From: Ensifer sp. LC11
GTDB lineage: Bacteria > Pseudomonadota > Alphaproteobacteria > Rhizobiales > Rhizobiaceae
Assembly (NCBI RefSeq): GCF_001695835.1
Contig: NZ_MBSO01000024.1
Location: 1 to 64,000 of the forward strand
Direction of reading: 5' to 3'
DNA: 64,000 nt
In this document: in pieces, positions 28,058-37,323 of the stretch
Layout: every line of letters starts with the position of its first letter
Position numbering within the stretch: position 1 is the first letter of the stretch
Notes under the pieces: model-generated
Seen by the model: the letters and a program-made list of their open reading frames with translations, nothing else
Databases searched by the model: none
Told to the model about the DNA's origin: nothing
Made by a program: the position numbers and the translations under genes

Positions 28058-28510
28058 ATGACGCTCACCTTCGACGCTCCCTCCTCCAACAAGGCCGAAC
28101 TGGAGAACGGTCCGGCCTTTACCCCACGTTTTGATGAAAAAGGGCTGATCACTGCCGTCGTCACTGACATCAGGGATGGCGAGCTGCTGATGGTCGCCCA
28201 CATGAACGCCGAAGCTCTGGCGCTGACGATCGAGACCGGCGTTGCCCACTACTACAGCCGTTCGCGCAAGAGCCTGTGGAAGAAGGGCGAAAGCTCGGGC
28301 AACCTGCAGACGGTCAAGGAAATCCGCACCGACTGCGACCAAGATGCGATCTGGCTGAAGGTTTCCGTCGCCGGCCACGACGCCACCTGCCACACCGGAC
28401 GTCGTTCCTGCTTTTACCGAACGGTCGACATCAAGGACGGCAGCGCCGTGACCACGATCACCGATGGCCACAGGCACTTCGATCCAACAGAGGTCTATGA
28501 TAAAAATTAA
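28058..28510 (+). CDS. hisI: Phosphoribosyl-AMP cyclohydrolase
   Basis: Opens the purine ring of PR-AMP, the third step of histidine synthesis. The 150-residue protein has [10 protein letters not shown] and the core [21 protein letters not shown]. The metal-binding set is [11 protein letters not shown] and [11 protein letters not shown], with Cys ligands in CDQD, TCH and SCF. It is the monofunctional form without a fused HisE domain, as in other alphaproteobacteria. The ribosome-binding site GGAG lies upstream of the ATG at 28058. Co-transcription with folE is likely from the 25-base gap. Confidence 0.96.
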   Translation: MTLTFDAPSSNKAELENGPAFTPRFDEKGLITAVVTDIRDGELLMVAHMNAEALALTIETGVAHYYSRSRKSLWKKGESSGNLQTVKEIRTDCDQDAIWLKVSVAGHDATCHTGRRSCFYRTVDIKDGSAVTTITDGHRHFDPTEVYDKN

Positions 28511-28911
28511 GCATCGCGGCTCTTTTTGGCGCGACCGCATGCTATATTCATTCTTTGGAAACCAACCGGGCGCCTAATCCTTGGGCAAGGATATAGCGCA
28601 CTAAAGGGGAACGATCTCGTTCCGAACTGTATTGCAAACTGTATCCAATGTTTATCGGTCGTGCCGCAATCCGCGGGGAGATCGGTGATATACCTAACAA
28701 CGGTGCCAGTCTTTCAGCGATGAAGCATGACGAGGCCGGCACCAGCGCCGGCTTGGCGGAGCCTCCCCGGGACGCGCGCATTAAGTTGCATATCTCCAGG
28801 ATCGAATCCGCTCCTGGCAAGTTAAATCAACGATGAATTACCACAGCGACCCTCGCGCATTCTCATCGACGTGTTGTGCTGCGGAGTATTCGGCGGTGTT
28901 GGAGGTGCCGG
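28511..28911. other. Intergenic region without a supported gene
   Basis: The 401 bases between hisI and the patatin gene contain short open frames without coding character. They also hold a GGAACGA/TCGTTCC hairpin at 28609-28624 that lacks a T tract, and an isolated CTATAT box at 28542-28547 without a matching -35 sequence. I can assign no function. Confidence 0.4.
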
Positions 28912-29871
28912 ATGTTGAACTGGACTTTTACGCGTAGCAACCAGATCACAGACTTGTCCGGACCGGACGGAACATCGATTTCGACAAGGCCACCAGAACC
29001 GGTGGCACCCCCGCAAAAACCGAAAATCGCAATCGCTCTCGGGGGCGGCGCTGCGCGCGGCTGGGCCCATATCGGCGTGTTGCGCGCCCTCGACGAAGAG
29101 GGCATCGAAGTCGGCATGATCGCGGGAACCTCGATCGGTGCGCTGGTCGGCGGCTGTTACCTTGCCGGCAAGCTTGACGAGCTCGAGGCATTTGCCCGCT
29201 CCCTCACCGTTCGCCGCATTGCCGGATTGCTCGATTTTGCCATAGGCGGCGCCGGGCTCTTCGGCGGCCTCAGACTGACCAAACGCATGCAGGAGCACCT
29301 GGAAGGTCTCAGCATCGAGAGCCTCGACAGGCCGTTCATCGCCGTTGCGACGGAAGTGCATAGCGGCCACGAGGTGTGGCTTGAAAAGGGATCGCTGATC
29401 ACGGCGATCCGCGCGTCTTACGCGCTGCCGGGTATTTTCGAGCCGATCAAGGCGAATGGACGCACGCTCATCGACGGGGCGCTCGTCAATCCGGTACCGG
29501 TCTCCGTCTGCCGCGCCCATGAGCAGCAGCTCGTTGTCGCCGTCAACCTCAACTACGATCTTTACGGTCGCTCCGCCGTGGTCAAACACAGCGCCGGCGC
29601 GGAATCCCTGGAAGCGCCCGCAAAGGAGGCGACGCACCATTCGCGCCTTGGAATGACGAGCGTGATGGTCCAGGCCTTCAACATCATCCAGGACCGCATT
29701 TCCCGCGCCCGGCTTGCCGGCGACCCGCCGGATCTGGCCTTGCATCCGAAGCTCAACGACATCGGCCTTTCGGAATTTCATCGCGCCGGCGAAGCCATCG
29801 ACCGCGGCTACCATGAGGCAAGGACCAGGCTTGTGGAGATCCGCCGCATGCAGGACGTGCTCGTTCGCTGA
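28912..29871 (+). CDS. Patatin-like phospholipase family protein, RssA-type
   Basis: Predicted lipid acyl hydrolase of 319 residues. The patatin fold is shown by the oxyanion loop ALGGGAARGWAHIGVL and the nucleophile elbow AGTSIGALVGG (G-x-S-x-G). The catalytic Asp lies in DGALVNPVPV (D-G-A/G). This is the RssA branch of short bacterial proteins. No signal peptide is seen, so it is probably cytoplasmic. The start at 28912 has a strong GGAGGT ribosome-binding site 6 bases upstream; an earlier in-frame ATG at 28876 is not supported. Confidence 0.92.
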   Translation: MLNWTFTRSNQITDLSGPDGTSISTRPPEPVAPPQKPKIAIALGGGAARGWAHIGVLRALDEEGIEVGMIAGTSIGALVGGCYLAGKLDELEAFARSLTVRRIAGLLDFAIGGAGLFGGLRLTKRMQEHLEGLSIESLDRPFIAVATEVHSGHEVWLEKGSLITAIRASYALPGIFEPIKANGRTLIDGALVNPVPVSVCRAHEQQLVVAVNLNYDLYGRSAVVKHSAGAESLEAPAKEATHHSRLGMTSVMVQAFNIIQDRISRARLAGDPPDLALHPKLNDIGLSEFHRAGEAIDRGYHEARTRLVEIRRMQDVLVR

Positions 29872-30060
29872 CACGTCCGCCGTCGCTCGACTTGCGAAGC
29901 CGTTGCGCCCTCTCGCGCCTTTCGGCCAATCTGCCGGGCGCCCTTGCGACGGTGAAGCGGGCGCCCGCCGCATCATCGCGACTGCCCCATCCATGAGCAT
30001 GGGAGCGCTCTGCGGCCGCGAGCGATAGGCAGGCGGGCGGCACTCTGCCGCCCGACCCCA

Positions 30061-30489
30061 TCAGCCAGCGATATAGGCCTTTATCTGTTCGGTCTCCTGT
30101 TCGATGGCGCGGATGTGATGCTTGATCACGTCACCAATCGAGACGATGCCAGCGAGTTGACCGTTTCTTTCGACCGGCAGATGACGCGCCCTGAGCTTGC
30201 TCATCATTTCCATCAGGCTCTGGACGGACATTTCCTCGGTGCAGCAATAGACATTCTGCCACATGACAGCCGCAACCGGTCTTTCGAGACAGGTCGCCCC
30301 CAGCTTGGCAATCGCCGCGACGATGTCGCGCTCGGTGAGGATGCCTGCGATCTGATCGTCGGTGTCAACGATAATGACCGCACCGATATGATTGTCACGC
30401 AAGAGGATAGCGGCCTGCTGGACTGTCATCTGAGGGCCAACCGTTACGACGTTTCGGCCCTTTTCATCGAGTATGGCTTTTACTGACAT
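30061..30489 (-). CDS. CBS domain pair protein
   Basis: The 142-residue protein consists of two CBS domains in tandem and little else. The first is VVTVGPQMTVQQAAILLRDNHIGAVIIVD followed by GILTERDIV; the second is MEMMSKLRARHLPVERNGQLAGIVSIGDV. Such stand-alone pairs bind adenosine nucleotides and act as energy sensors; the partner here is unknown. The ATG at 30489 has GGGAG 8 bases upstream; a GTG two codons earlier is an alternative. Flanking gaps of about 190 and 260 bases hold nothing I recognise. Confidence 0.9.
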   Translation of the reverse strand: MSVKAILDEKGRNVVTVGPQMTVQQAAILLRDNHIGAVIIVDTDDQIAGILTERDIVAAIAKLGATCLERPVAAVMWQNVYCCTEEMSVQSLMEMMSKLRARHLPVERNGQLAGIVSIGDVIKHHIRAIEQETEQIKAYIAG

Positions 30490-30750
30490 GCGCACATCTC
30501 CCGTTGCGACAACACCGGGTCGGCAGGGAAAGTTCCAGCCGTCTCTCGTGTGGTACGGTCGGGCGATGGAACCTGTACCCTGGCCGCTTGCGAACGCCTC
30601 ACCGCGTGTTCCTCAGACGCGGACGGCGTTTCGATACCCGGCCTACACGGGCCGCCCGTCTTTCGACAATTGGCGACCGTGACAAATGGTGCGCCAGCGT
30701 CTGAGGGAAATCAAGCGCTCACAATGGTCGTCAGCTGATCTTTCGCAACC

Positions 30751-31482
30751 TCAGTCGCGCGGATCGAAGAGGCTAAAGAGCAGGAAGCCAAAGAGGAAAC
30801 CGCCGATATGCGCCTCCCAGGCGACGCTGCCGGCGCCACCGGGGGTGAACATGCCGAGGCCGATCAGGAAGTTGGTCAGAAACCAAATTCCAGCGAAGAC
30901 CACAACGGAGCGGTTTGCGAGGGCCTCTCCCACCGTCAGTCGCCGATTGAGGTGGGCAAATTGCCGGCTGATACGCCCGCTCGGCGAGAAGACGAACCGC
31001 GCGGCCGCGCCCATGAAACCGGACACCACGCCGGACGCGCCGACGACCACGATCATCTCCCCCCAATGAAAGGCCGTGTGGAGCGCAACCGCAGCCGCCG
31101 CAGAAAGGCACCAGAACACCGCCAGTCTGCCCATTCCGATCCGCCGCACCACAGGCGCACCGAACGCAACCATCCAGAAGATATTGAAGATCAGATGCTC
31201 CCAGCTTCCATGCAGGAACGAATAAGTAACAGGGCTCCAGAGCCAGGCGAGCCCCTGGTCAACCAAGGGGTGATCGTAGCGCGCCGGCAGAAAGGCAAAA
31301 TTGAAGATGATTTCCTGATCGATGGAGGGCGGCAGGACATAGGTCCGCAGGACGTGGATCGCGATGAGGAGCAGCAGAATGAAGGTCAGCCCCGCCGGCA
31401 GATTGAAGGCGGGTTCACGCGCCGGGTTGGCGGCGGCATCGCGCTCCGCTTCCGGTGGCATGGCCGTCTGATCTCGTTCCAT
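30751..31482 (-). CDS. Rhomboid family intramembrane serine protease
   Basis: Membrane protease of 243 residues that cuts transmembrane segments within the bilayer. Six or seven helices are visible. The TM2 signature HGSWEHLIFN (His91, His96, Asn100) is present. The catalytic Ser150 lies in GASGVVSG and the catalytic His225 in AHIGGFLFG, so the protein should be active. The start at 31482 (MERDQTAMPP) is favoured; the frame stays open to 31665 but crosses a terminator hairpin at 31598-31623. The substrate is unknown. Confidence 0.92.
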   Translation of the reverse strand: MERDQTAMPPEAERDAAANPAREPAFNLPAGLTFILLLLIAIHVLRTYVLPPSIDQEIIFNFAFLPARYDHPLVDQGLAWLWSPVTYSFLHGSWEHLIFNIFWMVAFGAPVVRRIGMGRLAVFWCLSAAAAVALHTAFHWGEMIVVVGASGVVSGFMGAAARFVFSPSGRISRQFAHLNRRLTVGEALANRSVVVFAGIWFLTNFLIGLGMFTPGGAGSVAWEAHIGGFLFGFLLFSLFDPRD

Positions 31483-31844
31483 AGTTGCTGCTCTCTTCCA
31501 TCGGTGCGCCCGCCCGATTCCGCGCAATCGAGGCGACGCCATCGCATCGCCAGATTGGGACCAGACTGGGGCGACCAGCCATAAGCAAACAAAAAAAGAC
31601 CGTCCAGCAAAAACTGAACGGTCGCCAAGCTCACAGTCGAGCTCCAGTTCAAGTGCCGAAGACAACGCTTCGAGAAGTGATGTCCTTCCCTGCCAGCCGC
31701 AGCCGCGCGCCGCAACTGAAACCGTTTGTTAACCTTAATTTCGCGCTGGCACGGTTTTCGCTCCGTCGATGTCAGGGCCGCCACGCACGGCCAAACATGT
31801 GCCGAACCGGGACAGACCGGCCGCAGGAATGGAATGAACAAACG
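31483..31844. other. Intergenic region holding an orphan terminator
   Basis: The 362 bases between the rhomboid and the PAS genes contain the minus-strand terminator at 31586-31623. I see no protein gene. The minus-strand sequence 31624-31720 upstream of that terminator is a possible small RNA or leader; its promoter is not clear. Confidence 0.5.
31586..31623 (-). terminator. Strong orphan Rho-independent terminator
   Basis: Read on the minus strand, a 10-bp stem with one mismatch (31598-31607 with 31614-31623) and a 6-base loop is followed by TTTTTTTGTTTG. It lies 104 bases upstream of the rhomboid start, and no minus-strand gene precedes it. It must end either a small RNA or an attenuated rhomboid leader. 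Confidence 0.8.
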
Positions 31845-32474
31845 ATGCGCAGCAATACGACGACAGAGCTTTTCCGATACTGGAACACCATTCGCGGCAA
31901 GCGTGAGCTCCCCCGCCGCGACGAACTCGAGCCCTCGGATATCCGAACGCTGTTGCCGAACCTGTTTATCCTCGAACGGGACCGCAATGCCGGCATCTCG
32001 TTTCGCCTGGCGGGAACGCATGTCTGCGCGCTCTTCGGTCAAGAGTTGCGTGGCCGGCAGTTCGGCATGCTCTGGTTCGGGACCCAGGCGGCCAGGACAC
32101 AACGCATCACCAATCTCGTCATGACCCACCGGGTACCGGTCATGCTTTCAGCCAAGGGACGCACCGCCGATCAACGTGAGGTCGACGTCGAAACGCTGTT
32201 GCTGCCGCTCGCCTCGAACGAAGGCAGCAGCGACCGCGTTCTTGGCGCCATTTCGCCCCTGGCCCGCCCGTACTGGTTGCATGCCACCTCGGTGGAATGT
32301 CTTGACGCCACCGGCATGAAAATCCTCGACCCGGACCGAACCGCTGTGTTTCGCGACGAACAGGCTCAAACGCCGGCCGGGACCGGCGCAAGAACACGCG
32401 CCGACAGCGGACCTTTGGCCGAGTTCCGCCAAGTCGGGCATCTTCGCATTCTGGAAGGCGGGCGCCGCAGCTGA
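31845..32474 (+). CDS. PAS domain-containing protein (PAS_5 family)
   Basis: The 209-residue protein fits the alphaproteobacterial PAS_5 family. It has ELFRYWNTIRGKRELPRRDELEPSDIRTLLPNLFILERD, then FRLAGTHVCALFGQELRGRQF with the PAS core turn, and VPVMLSAKGRT. No output domain follows, so it is a stand-alone sensor-like protein of unknown role. The start at 31845 has GGAATG upstream; upstream in-frame ATGs are not supported by similarity. It precedes the PilZ gene by 109 bases. Confidence 0.85.
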   Translation: MRSNTTTELFRYWNTIRGKRELPRRDELEPSDIRTLLPNLFILERDRNAGISFRLAGTHVCALFGQELRGRQFGMLWFGTQAARTQRITNLVMTHRVPVMLSAKGRTADQREVDVETLLLPLASNEGSSDRVLGAISPLARPYWLHATSVECLDATGMKILDPDRTAVFRDEQAQTPAGTGARTRADSGPLAEFRQVGHLRILEGGRRS

Positions 32475-32583
32475 TCGCCTGCGCTGTCCCAGGATGACGT
32501 CTTGGACCAACCGGAGGACGAACCATCTATTAACTTCAGGAGGCTAAGCTTCGCCTGCCAAGCTATGTCGATCCAGAGTCATC

Positions 32584-33192
32584 ATGTTCTCGTTCCAGCA
32601 CGCACAGAATACCGCCCCGAAACCGCACCACGAAGGTGCGTTCCAGCGCGTTTCGGTGAACCTTGCTGGCCGCCTGATGCTTGCCAATTACGACGAGTAT
32701 GACTGCACCGCGATCGACATGTCGCCCGGCGACGTCCTGCTTTCCTCGCCCGCTCGCCCGCGGGCCGGCGAGCGGATCATCGCCTATGTCGATCACGTCG
32801 GGCGCCTCGAGGGCACTGTTTCACGCATTGCCGAGGGCGCCTTCGTCATCCAGCTCAACGCGACCGAACGCAAGCGCGAAAAGCTGGCGGCACAGCTGAC
32901 CTGGATCGCCAACAAGCACGAACTCGGCCTGCCCGAAGACAGACGTCACGACCGACTTGCACCGCGCAAGACCGCGACAGAGCTGACGCTCGACACCGGC
33001 GAAAAGTTCCCGTGCCGCATCATCGACCTTTCGCTGTCAGGCGCTGCCATCGACATCGAGAACCGTCCGCCGATCGGAACTGCGATCCTGTTGGGCAACA
33101 TGAAGGGCCGGATCGTCCGTCACTTCCAGGAAGGCTGCGCCATCGAGTTCTCGGGCATCCAGTCCCGCGAGGCACTGACCGAATTTCTCTAA
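32584..33192 (+). CDS. Tandem PilZ domain protein
   Basis: Predicted cyclic-di-GMP effector of 202 residues with two PilZ domains. The C-terminal one carries the full ligand signature: RxxxR (Arg124-Arg128) and DxSxxG (Asp148, Ser150, Gly153). The N-terminal one (about 18-100) keeps the fold but has QRVSVNLAG and DMSPGD, lacking both the second Arg and the final Gly. One intact and one degenerate domain suggests cyclic-di-GMP binding to the second only. The output is not visible; motility or polysaccharide control is the usual guess. The ATG at 32584 is well placed. Confidence 0.88.
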   Translation: MFSFQHAQNTAPKPHHEGAFQRVSVNLAGRLMLANYDEYDCTAIDMSPGDVLLSSPARPRAGERIIAYVDHVGRLEGTVSRIAEGAFVIQLNATERKREKLAAQLTWIANKHELGLPEDRRHDRLAPRKTATELTLDTGEKFPCRIIDLSLSGAAIDIENRPPIGTAILLGNMKGRIVRHFQEGCAIEFSGIQSREALTEFL

Positions 33193-33896
33193 AGGCGCCG
33201 GCGCACGCCAGCCTTCGCGACCTAATACACAAGACTGATGAGGCAAGGCCGACACCGGGCTAGCACCGCAGTGCACCGAACAGGCTGACCCGCCTCGCCG
33301 CTTTCATGCGGCACCTCTGCGCCAGCGCAGAAGCGACACCCCCTGGACATTCCCATAGATGCATCCGCGCAATGTGGCTTTGCTACGGTCCGCGAGACGA
33401 ACCCGCGCGCCGGGCCAATCCAAGGCAATACCATTCGCCTAACGGCCATCCGCGAAACGCGCGCCAGGGCGGTTGCGTCATATCGAGACATTTCGAGCAC
33501 GAAGCTCTGCGCGCCGCTCCGACTGCGAAAATATTTTTTCGAGCAGTTTCAAGGCTCCAACGAATATATGAAGTCGAAAACCGGCACAAATGCCGGAGGC
33601 GACGCCATAAAAATCGGACCCAAGTCACCGTTTCACCTTGCCCGCTTCCCGCTCCTGCCGCAGACGTAGACACAACCTCGTTTTGATACAATGACTTGCA
33701 TGCCTAACAAAATACGAACGCTGCACCACCATCGTTGGAAATCGATAAAATTTGAGTAAAATTCGATTTAAATACAAATAAAAATCTATTCTTATTTTAT
33801 TCTTATACGACTTTCATTTGTACTTGTTTTTAGTTCGCGAGTTCGCGAGCGATAAAAACGTCTGTGCGATTGTCAAACCACAACGGGGAGACAATC
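33193..33896. other. Long intergenic region with an AT-rich tract
   Basis: The 704 bases hold no coding sequence I can support. The segment 33741-33830 has only 17 G or C in 90 bases, unlike the rest of the window. Just before the next gene lies the direct repeat TTCGCGAG at 33834-33849 (two copies, offset 8). The AT-rich tract probably carries the promoter and nucleoid-protein sites of the transglutaminase-like gene. Confidence 0.6.
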
Positions 33897-34505
33897 ATGC
33901 TCAAGACAATCACCAAGATGATCGCGGTCGCGGTCCTTTTCACCGGCGGCCTGATCGAAACGGCCCAAGCGCTTTCAGCCAATATGGTGGTGACTGGCGC
34001 GACCAACCCGCCGATTGGCCATTACGAGTTCTGCAAGATCTATGCGTCGGAATGCGCTTCCAACGGCAAGGATCGCGGCCCGATGGTACTGACGCGAGAG
34101 GGCTGGCAAAAGATTCTTGAGATCAACTACGACGTCAACCAGGCGATCGCCCCGCTCACTGACATGGAAATTCATGGCGTTGAAGAGAAGTGGTCCTATC
34201 CGGACACGGTCGGCGATTGCGAAGACTATGTTCTCCTGAAGCGTCGCAAGCTGATCGAGAGCGGTTTCTCTGCGTCGGACCTCCTGATCACCGTCGTGCT
34301 GCAGCCGAACGGCGACGGCCATGCCGTCCTGACGGTGCGCACCGACCGCGGTGATTTCATACTCGACAACATGCGCAACAAGGTGCTGCTGTGGTCGGAC
34401 ACCGAATACACCTACCTCAAGCGGCAATCGACCGAACATTCCGGTCGCTGGGTCAAGCTCCAGGACGGCCGCACCGTCGCCGTCGGTAGCGTTCGGACGC
34501 AGTAA
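33897..34505 (+). CDS. Transglutaminase-like cysteine protease (BTLCP family)
   Basis: Exported 202-residue protein of the bacterial transglutaminase-like cysteine protease family. The signal peptide is KTITKMIAVAVLFTGGLIETAQA. The catalytic triad is visible as Cys in VGDCEDYVLLK, His in GDGHAVLTV and Asp in DFILDNM. Related LapG cleaves adhesins under cyclic-di-GMP control; here no LapD or adhesin gene is adjacent, so the substrate is unknown. The ATG at 33897 has GGGGAG 7 bases upstream. It is preceded by an AT-rich promoter region and followed by a strong terminator. Confidence 0.92.
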   Translation: MLKTITKMIAVAVLFTGGLIETAQALSANMVVTGATNPPIGHYEFCKIYASECASNGKDRGPMVLTREGWQKILEINYDVNQAIAPLTDMEIHGVEEKWSYPDTVGDCEDYVLLKRRKLIESGFSASDLLITVVLQPNGDGHAVLTVRTDRGDFILDNMRNKVLLWSDTEYTYLKRQSTEHSGRWVKLQDGRTVAVGSVRTQ

Positions 34506-34590
34506 GCCAGCAAGACAGGCGGGGCGCCAATCGAGGCGACCTTCCACCAAAACGCTCCGGTCAGTCACTATCCCCGTCCAGGCCGGATCT

Positions 34591-34628
34591 CGGCCGGTTC
34601 CGTTGTCCCTCGGAGCCGGCCGTTTTTT
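34591..34628 (+). terminator. Rho-independent terminator of the BTLCP gene
   Basis: A 12-bp stem (34591-34602 with 34611-34622) with an 8-base loop is followed by TTTTTT. Confidence 0.9.
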
Positions 34629-34794
34629 ATTCAGCATCCCTGCACCATCGGCTCGCGCCGCGTTCGCATTTACCAAAAATTAACCGTCCTCGACCAGCGT
34701 CGGGCAAGCGGCGTCCGCCACACTTCGGTCTGCCGGCGAGCCAAACCGCGAACCACGGATTTGGGCTCGACCAAAGCGACGGAACGGCGCAACG

Positions 34795-35529
34795 ATGAAC
34801 AACACTCCAAACGGCATTGACGAACCAGAGCTCCGGCCGCTGCTGTCTCCCCGTTTCGTCTACCGGGTAACGGCAATCGTCGTCCTGCTTGCCGGATTAT
34901 CGGCCGCCATCGCACTTGCGGGCCGCTGGTTCGGAGAAAACCTCGCTTTTGCCGGCCACACGGCCAGCACCGAAGTTTTCGACATCTTCATCGGTCAGGA
35001 CCATATGCGGCTGCCAGCCAATATGATCCGCTTCGAGGCGCAACGCGCCACCTCGATTGTCGAACGCGTCGATGTCTACCTGACCTGGCCTGCCCTCGAG
35101 GGCTACAACGACGACAATCGCAAACTCTTCAACGATGTCGACGCCCCGCAAAACCTGATCTTCCTGCAGATCTCCCAGAGCACGATGTCGCGAGACATGT
35201 CCGGGCGACTGGAGCCGATTTACACCCAGGTCTTCGACGGAGCTCCAATTCCCGGGCCAAGCGGATTGAAGGAGCACACGACTAAAGCAACGTCCAGTTA
35301 TGCGGGCGAAGTCTTTTACACGGCGGACCGAGACGGCCGGCCACCCTATGTGGTGCGGTGCCTCAAATCTGACGCGCAAACCCTTTCGACCAGCGCCGAC
35401 TGCCAGCGCGACATCCACGCGGGCACGGATCTTGCCGTGCTCTATCGCTTCTCAAACAAATTGCTGCCGCAGTGGCAAGAGATCGACGACGCCATGGCAG
35501 CTTTTATCAAAAGCCGGCTCGTGCCCTGA
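34795..35529 (+). CDS. Membrane-anchored protein of unknown function
   Basis: The 244-residue product has one transmembrane helix near the N-terminus (FVYRVTAIVVLLAGLSAAIALAG) and a large periplasmic part. I do not recognise a named domain. Conserved-looking stretches are FDIFIGQDHMRLPANMIRFE, VDVYLTWPALEGY and YAGEVFYTADRDGRPPYVVRC. The pair of Cys in VRCLKS and ADCQRD could form a disulfide. It stands between the BTLCP terminator and the carboxypeptidase gene, whose start lies about 180 bases downstream. Confidence 0.75.
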   Translation: MNNTPNGIDEPELRPLLSPRFVYRVTAIVVLLAGLSAAIALAGRWFGENLAFAGHTASTEVFDIFIGQDHMRLPANMIRFEAQRATSIVERVDVYLTWPALEGYNDDNRKLFNDVDAPQNLIFLQISQSTMSRDMSGRLEPIYTQVFDGAPIPGPSGLKEHTTKATSSYAGEVFYTADRDGRPPYVVRCLKSDAQTLSTSADCQRDIHAGTDLAVLYRFSNKLLPQWQEIDDAMAAFIKSRLVP

Positions 35530-35712
35530 TTTTGTCCAACTGATATGGTCCAGCCAGCGCCGTCGCGCTATTGCGCTACACCGGAATTGTTTTTGTACCA
35601 ATGCGTCCTTTTCCGGAAACCAATCATTCATCATAAACCGATTGGTAACGCTATGCCGATACTGTCTCGAGAACGGTCGTTCCCGGAGGCGGCGTCCGGA
35701 CAACCCCATGAC

Positions 35713-37245
35713 ATGAGAATAAAGAGTAGCGTAGTGTCCCAATCCGGTTTTTTTGATCTCGCGAAGCGCCCGTTCGGTGCTCTTTCAAAGATGGTAGGAC
35801 GGGTCGTCCTTGCAGGCGCCATTGCATCGGCCGCCTTTGCAGCGCCCGCCTTCGCGGCCTCGAAATACGCCAATCCGAAATATTCCGGCATCGTCGTCGA
35901 TGCCAAGACGGGCAAGATTCTCTACGGCGAGGATGCCGACGAACTGCGTTACCCGGCGTCTCTGACGAAAATGATGACGCTCTATCTGACCTTCGAAGCG
36001 CTCGAGGCCGGTCGGATCACGACGTCCACGTCCATCCCTTTCTCAAAGAATGCGTCCGCTGAACCGCCGTCGAAACTCGGCGTGCGTGCCGGCCAGTCCA
36101 TCACCGTCGAACAGGCAATCCTCTCGCTGGTTACCCGCTCGGCCAACGATGCGTCGACGGCGCTCGGTGAATTTCTTGGCGGCTCCGAACAGCGTTTCGC
36201 CCGCATGATGACCAACAAGGCGCGCGCACTCGGCATGACGCGCACGACCTACCGCAATGCCAATGGCCTGCCGAATCCGGAGCAGCGCACAACGGCACGC
36301 GACCAGGCACGCCTTGGGCTGGCACTGCGGCAGCACTTTCCGCAATATTACGACTATTTCTCCACCCGCAGCTTCCGCTTCGGCAAACAGACGATCGGCA
36401 ACCACAACCGTCTGCTCGGCAATGTCCGCGGCGTCGATGGCATCAAGACCGGCTACACCCGCGCATCGGGGTTCAACCTGGTAACATCGGCCCAGATCGA
36501 CGGACGCAGCATCGTTGCGGTCGTTATGGGCGGCACCTCCGGCGCCAGCCGCGACGCGCAGATGCGCCGGCTTGTGGCGAAGTACATGCCGGCGGCCTCC
36601 CGCCGCGGCGACGGCAACCTGATTGCCGAAACGAAGCCGACCCCGGTTCCGGTGGAAGAGACCCAGGTTGCGGCAACGGCACCGGTTGCGGAAACGCCTG
36701 TCGTTGCGGCCGCTGTCAGCGGTCACGACCTGCCCAACACCGGCCCGGTTCCGGATTTCCGCTATAACGGCGAAAGCGCGAGCAGCGTGCAGATGGCCTA
36801 TGCCGGCAACAAGCGCGCGTCGGACAACCCTGTCCTCTCTCCGAAGATCGTTCCTAATACGCTCGACGCGCAGAGCCTGAAGCTGCGCCAGCCCGTCGAG
36901 GCCGGCATGGTCGATACCCAGGTCACCAACTCCGTTCCGAAGAAGGCCGAAGCCGTTGCAAAGGCTGAGCCGGCCGAAGTAGCAAAGGCTGACCCCATGC
37001 CGCCTCAGCCGCAGGGCTGGGTGATCCAGATCGGCGCGACGCCGGACAAGGATCAGGCAATGACCCTTCTCGGCAATGCCAAGGACAAGGGCGGCAAGGC
37101 GCTTCGCAACGCGAAACCTTTCACTGTCGCCTTCGGCCAGGTTTACCGCGCACGCTTCGGCGGCTTCGACGACCAGAATTCAGCAGTCAACGCCTGCAAG
37201 GCATTGAAGAAGAAAGGCATCTCCTGCTGGGCCAGCCAGCAGTAG
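35713..37245 (+). CDS. D-alanyl-D-alanine carboxypeptidase with SPOR domain
   Basis: Periplasmic penicillin-binding protein (peptidase S11) that trims peptidoglycan stem peptides. The 510-residue product has a signal peptide ending near PAFAAS and the active-site motifs SLTKM (SxxK), SAN (SxN) and KTGYT (KTG). A linker rich in Val, Ala, Pro and Glu (about 300-430) follows. The C-terminal SPOR domain GWVIQIGATPDKDQAM...RFGGF binds denuded glycan at the septum. Starts at 35713 and 35791 are possible; the second gives a standard signal peptide, the first adds 26 residues. Confidence 0.93.
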   Translation: MRIKSSVVSQSGFFDLAKRPFGALSKMVGRVVLAGAIASAAFAAPAFAASKYANPKYSGIVVDAKTGKILYGEDADELRYPASLTKMMTLYLTFEALEAGRITTSTSIPFSKNASAEPPSKLGVRAGQSITVEQAILSLVTRSANDASTALGEFLGGSEQRFARMMTNKARALGMTRTTYRNANGLPNPEQRTTARDQARLGLALRQHFPQYYDYFSTRSFRFGKQTIGNHNRLLGNVRGVDGIKTGYTRASGFNLVTSAQIDGRSIVAVVMGGTSGASRDAQMRRLVAKYMPAASRRGDGNLIAETKPTPVPVEETQVAATAPVAETPVVAAAVSGHDLPNTGPVPDFRYNGESASSVQMAYAGNKRASDNPVLSPKIVPNTLDAQSLKLRQPVEAGMVDTQVTNSVPKKAEAVAKAEPAEVAKADPMPPQPQGWVIQIGATPDKDQAMTLLGNAKDKGGKALRNAKPFTVAFGQVYRARFGGFDDQNSAVNACKALKKKGISCWASQQ

Positions 37246-37323
37246 GCTTAGAAAATTTGGCAGCCGGATGTGTTTGTTTTCCGGCCGCCTTCCTCGGATT
37301 TGTACAGCGTAACGAGGTTAATT

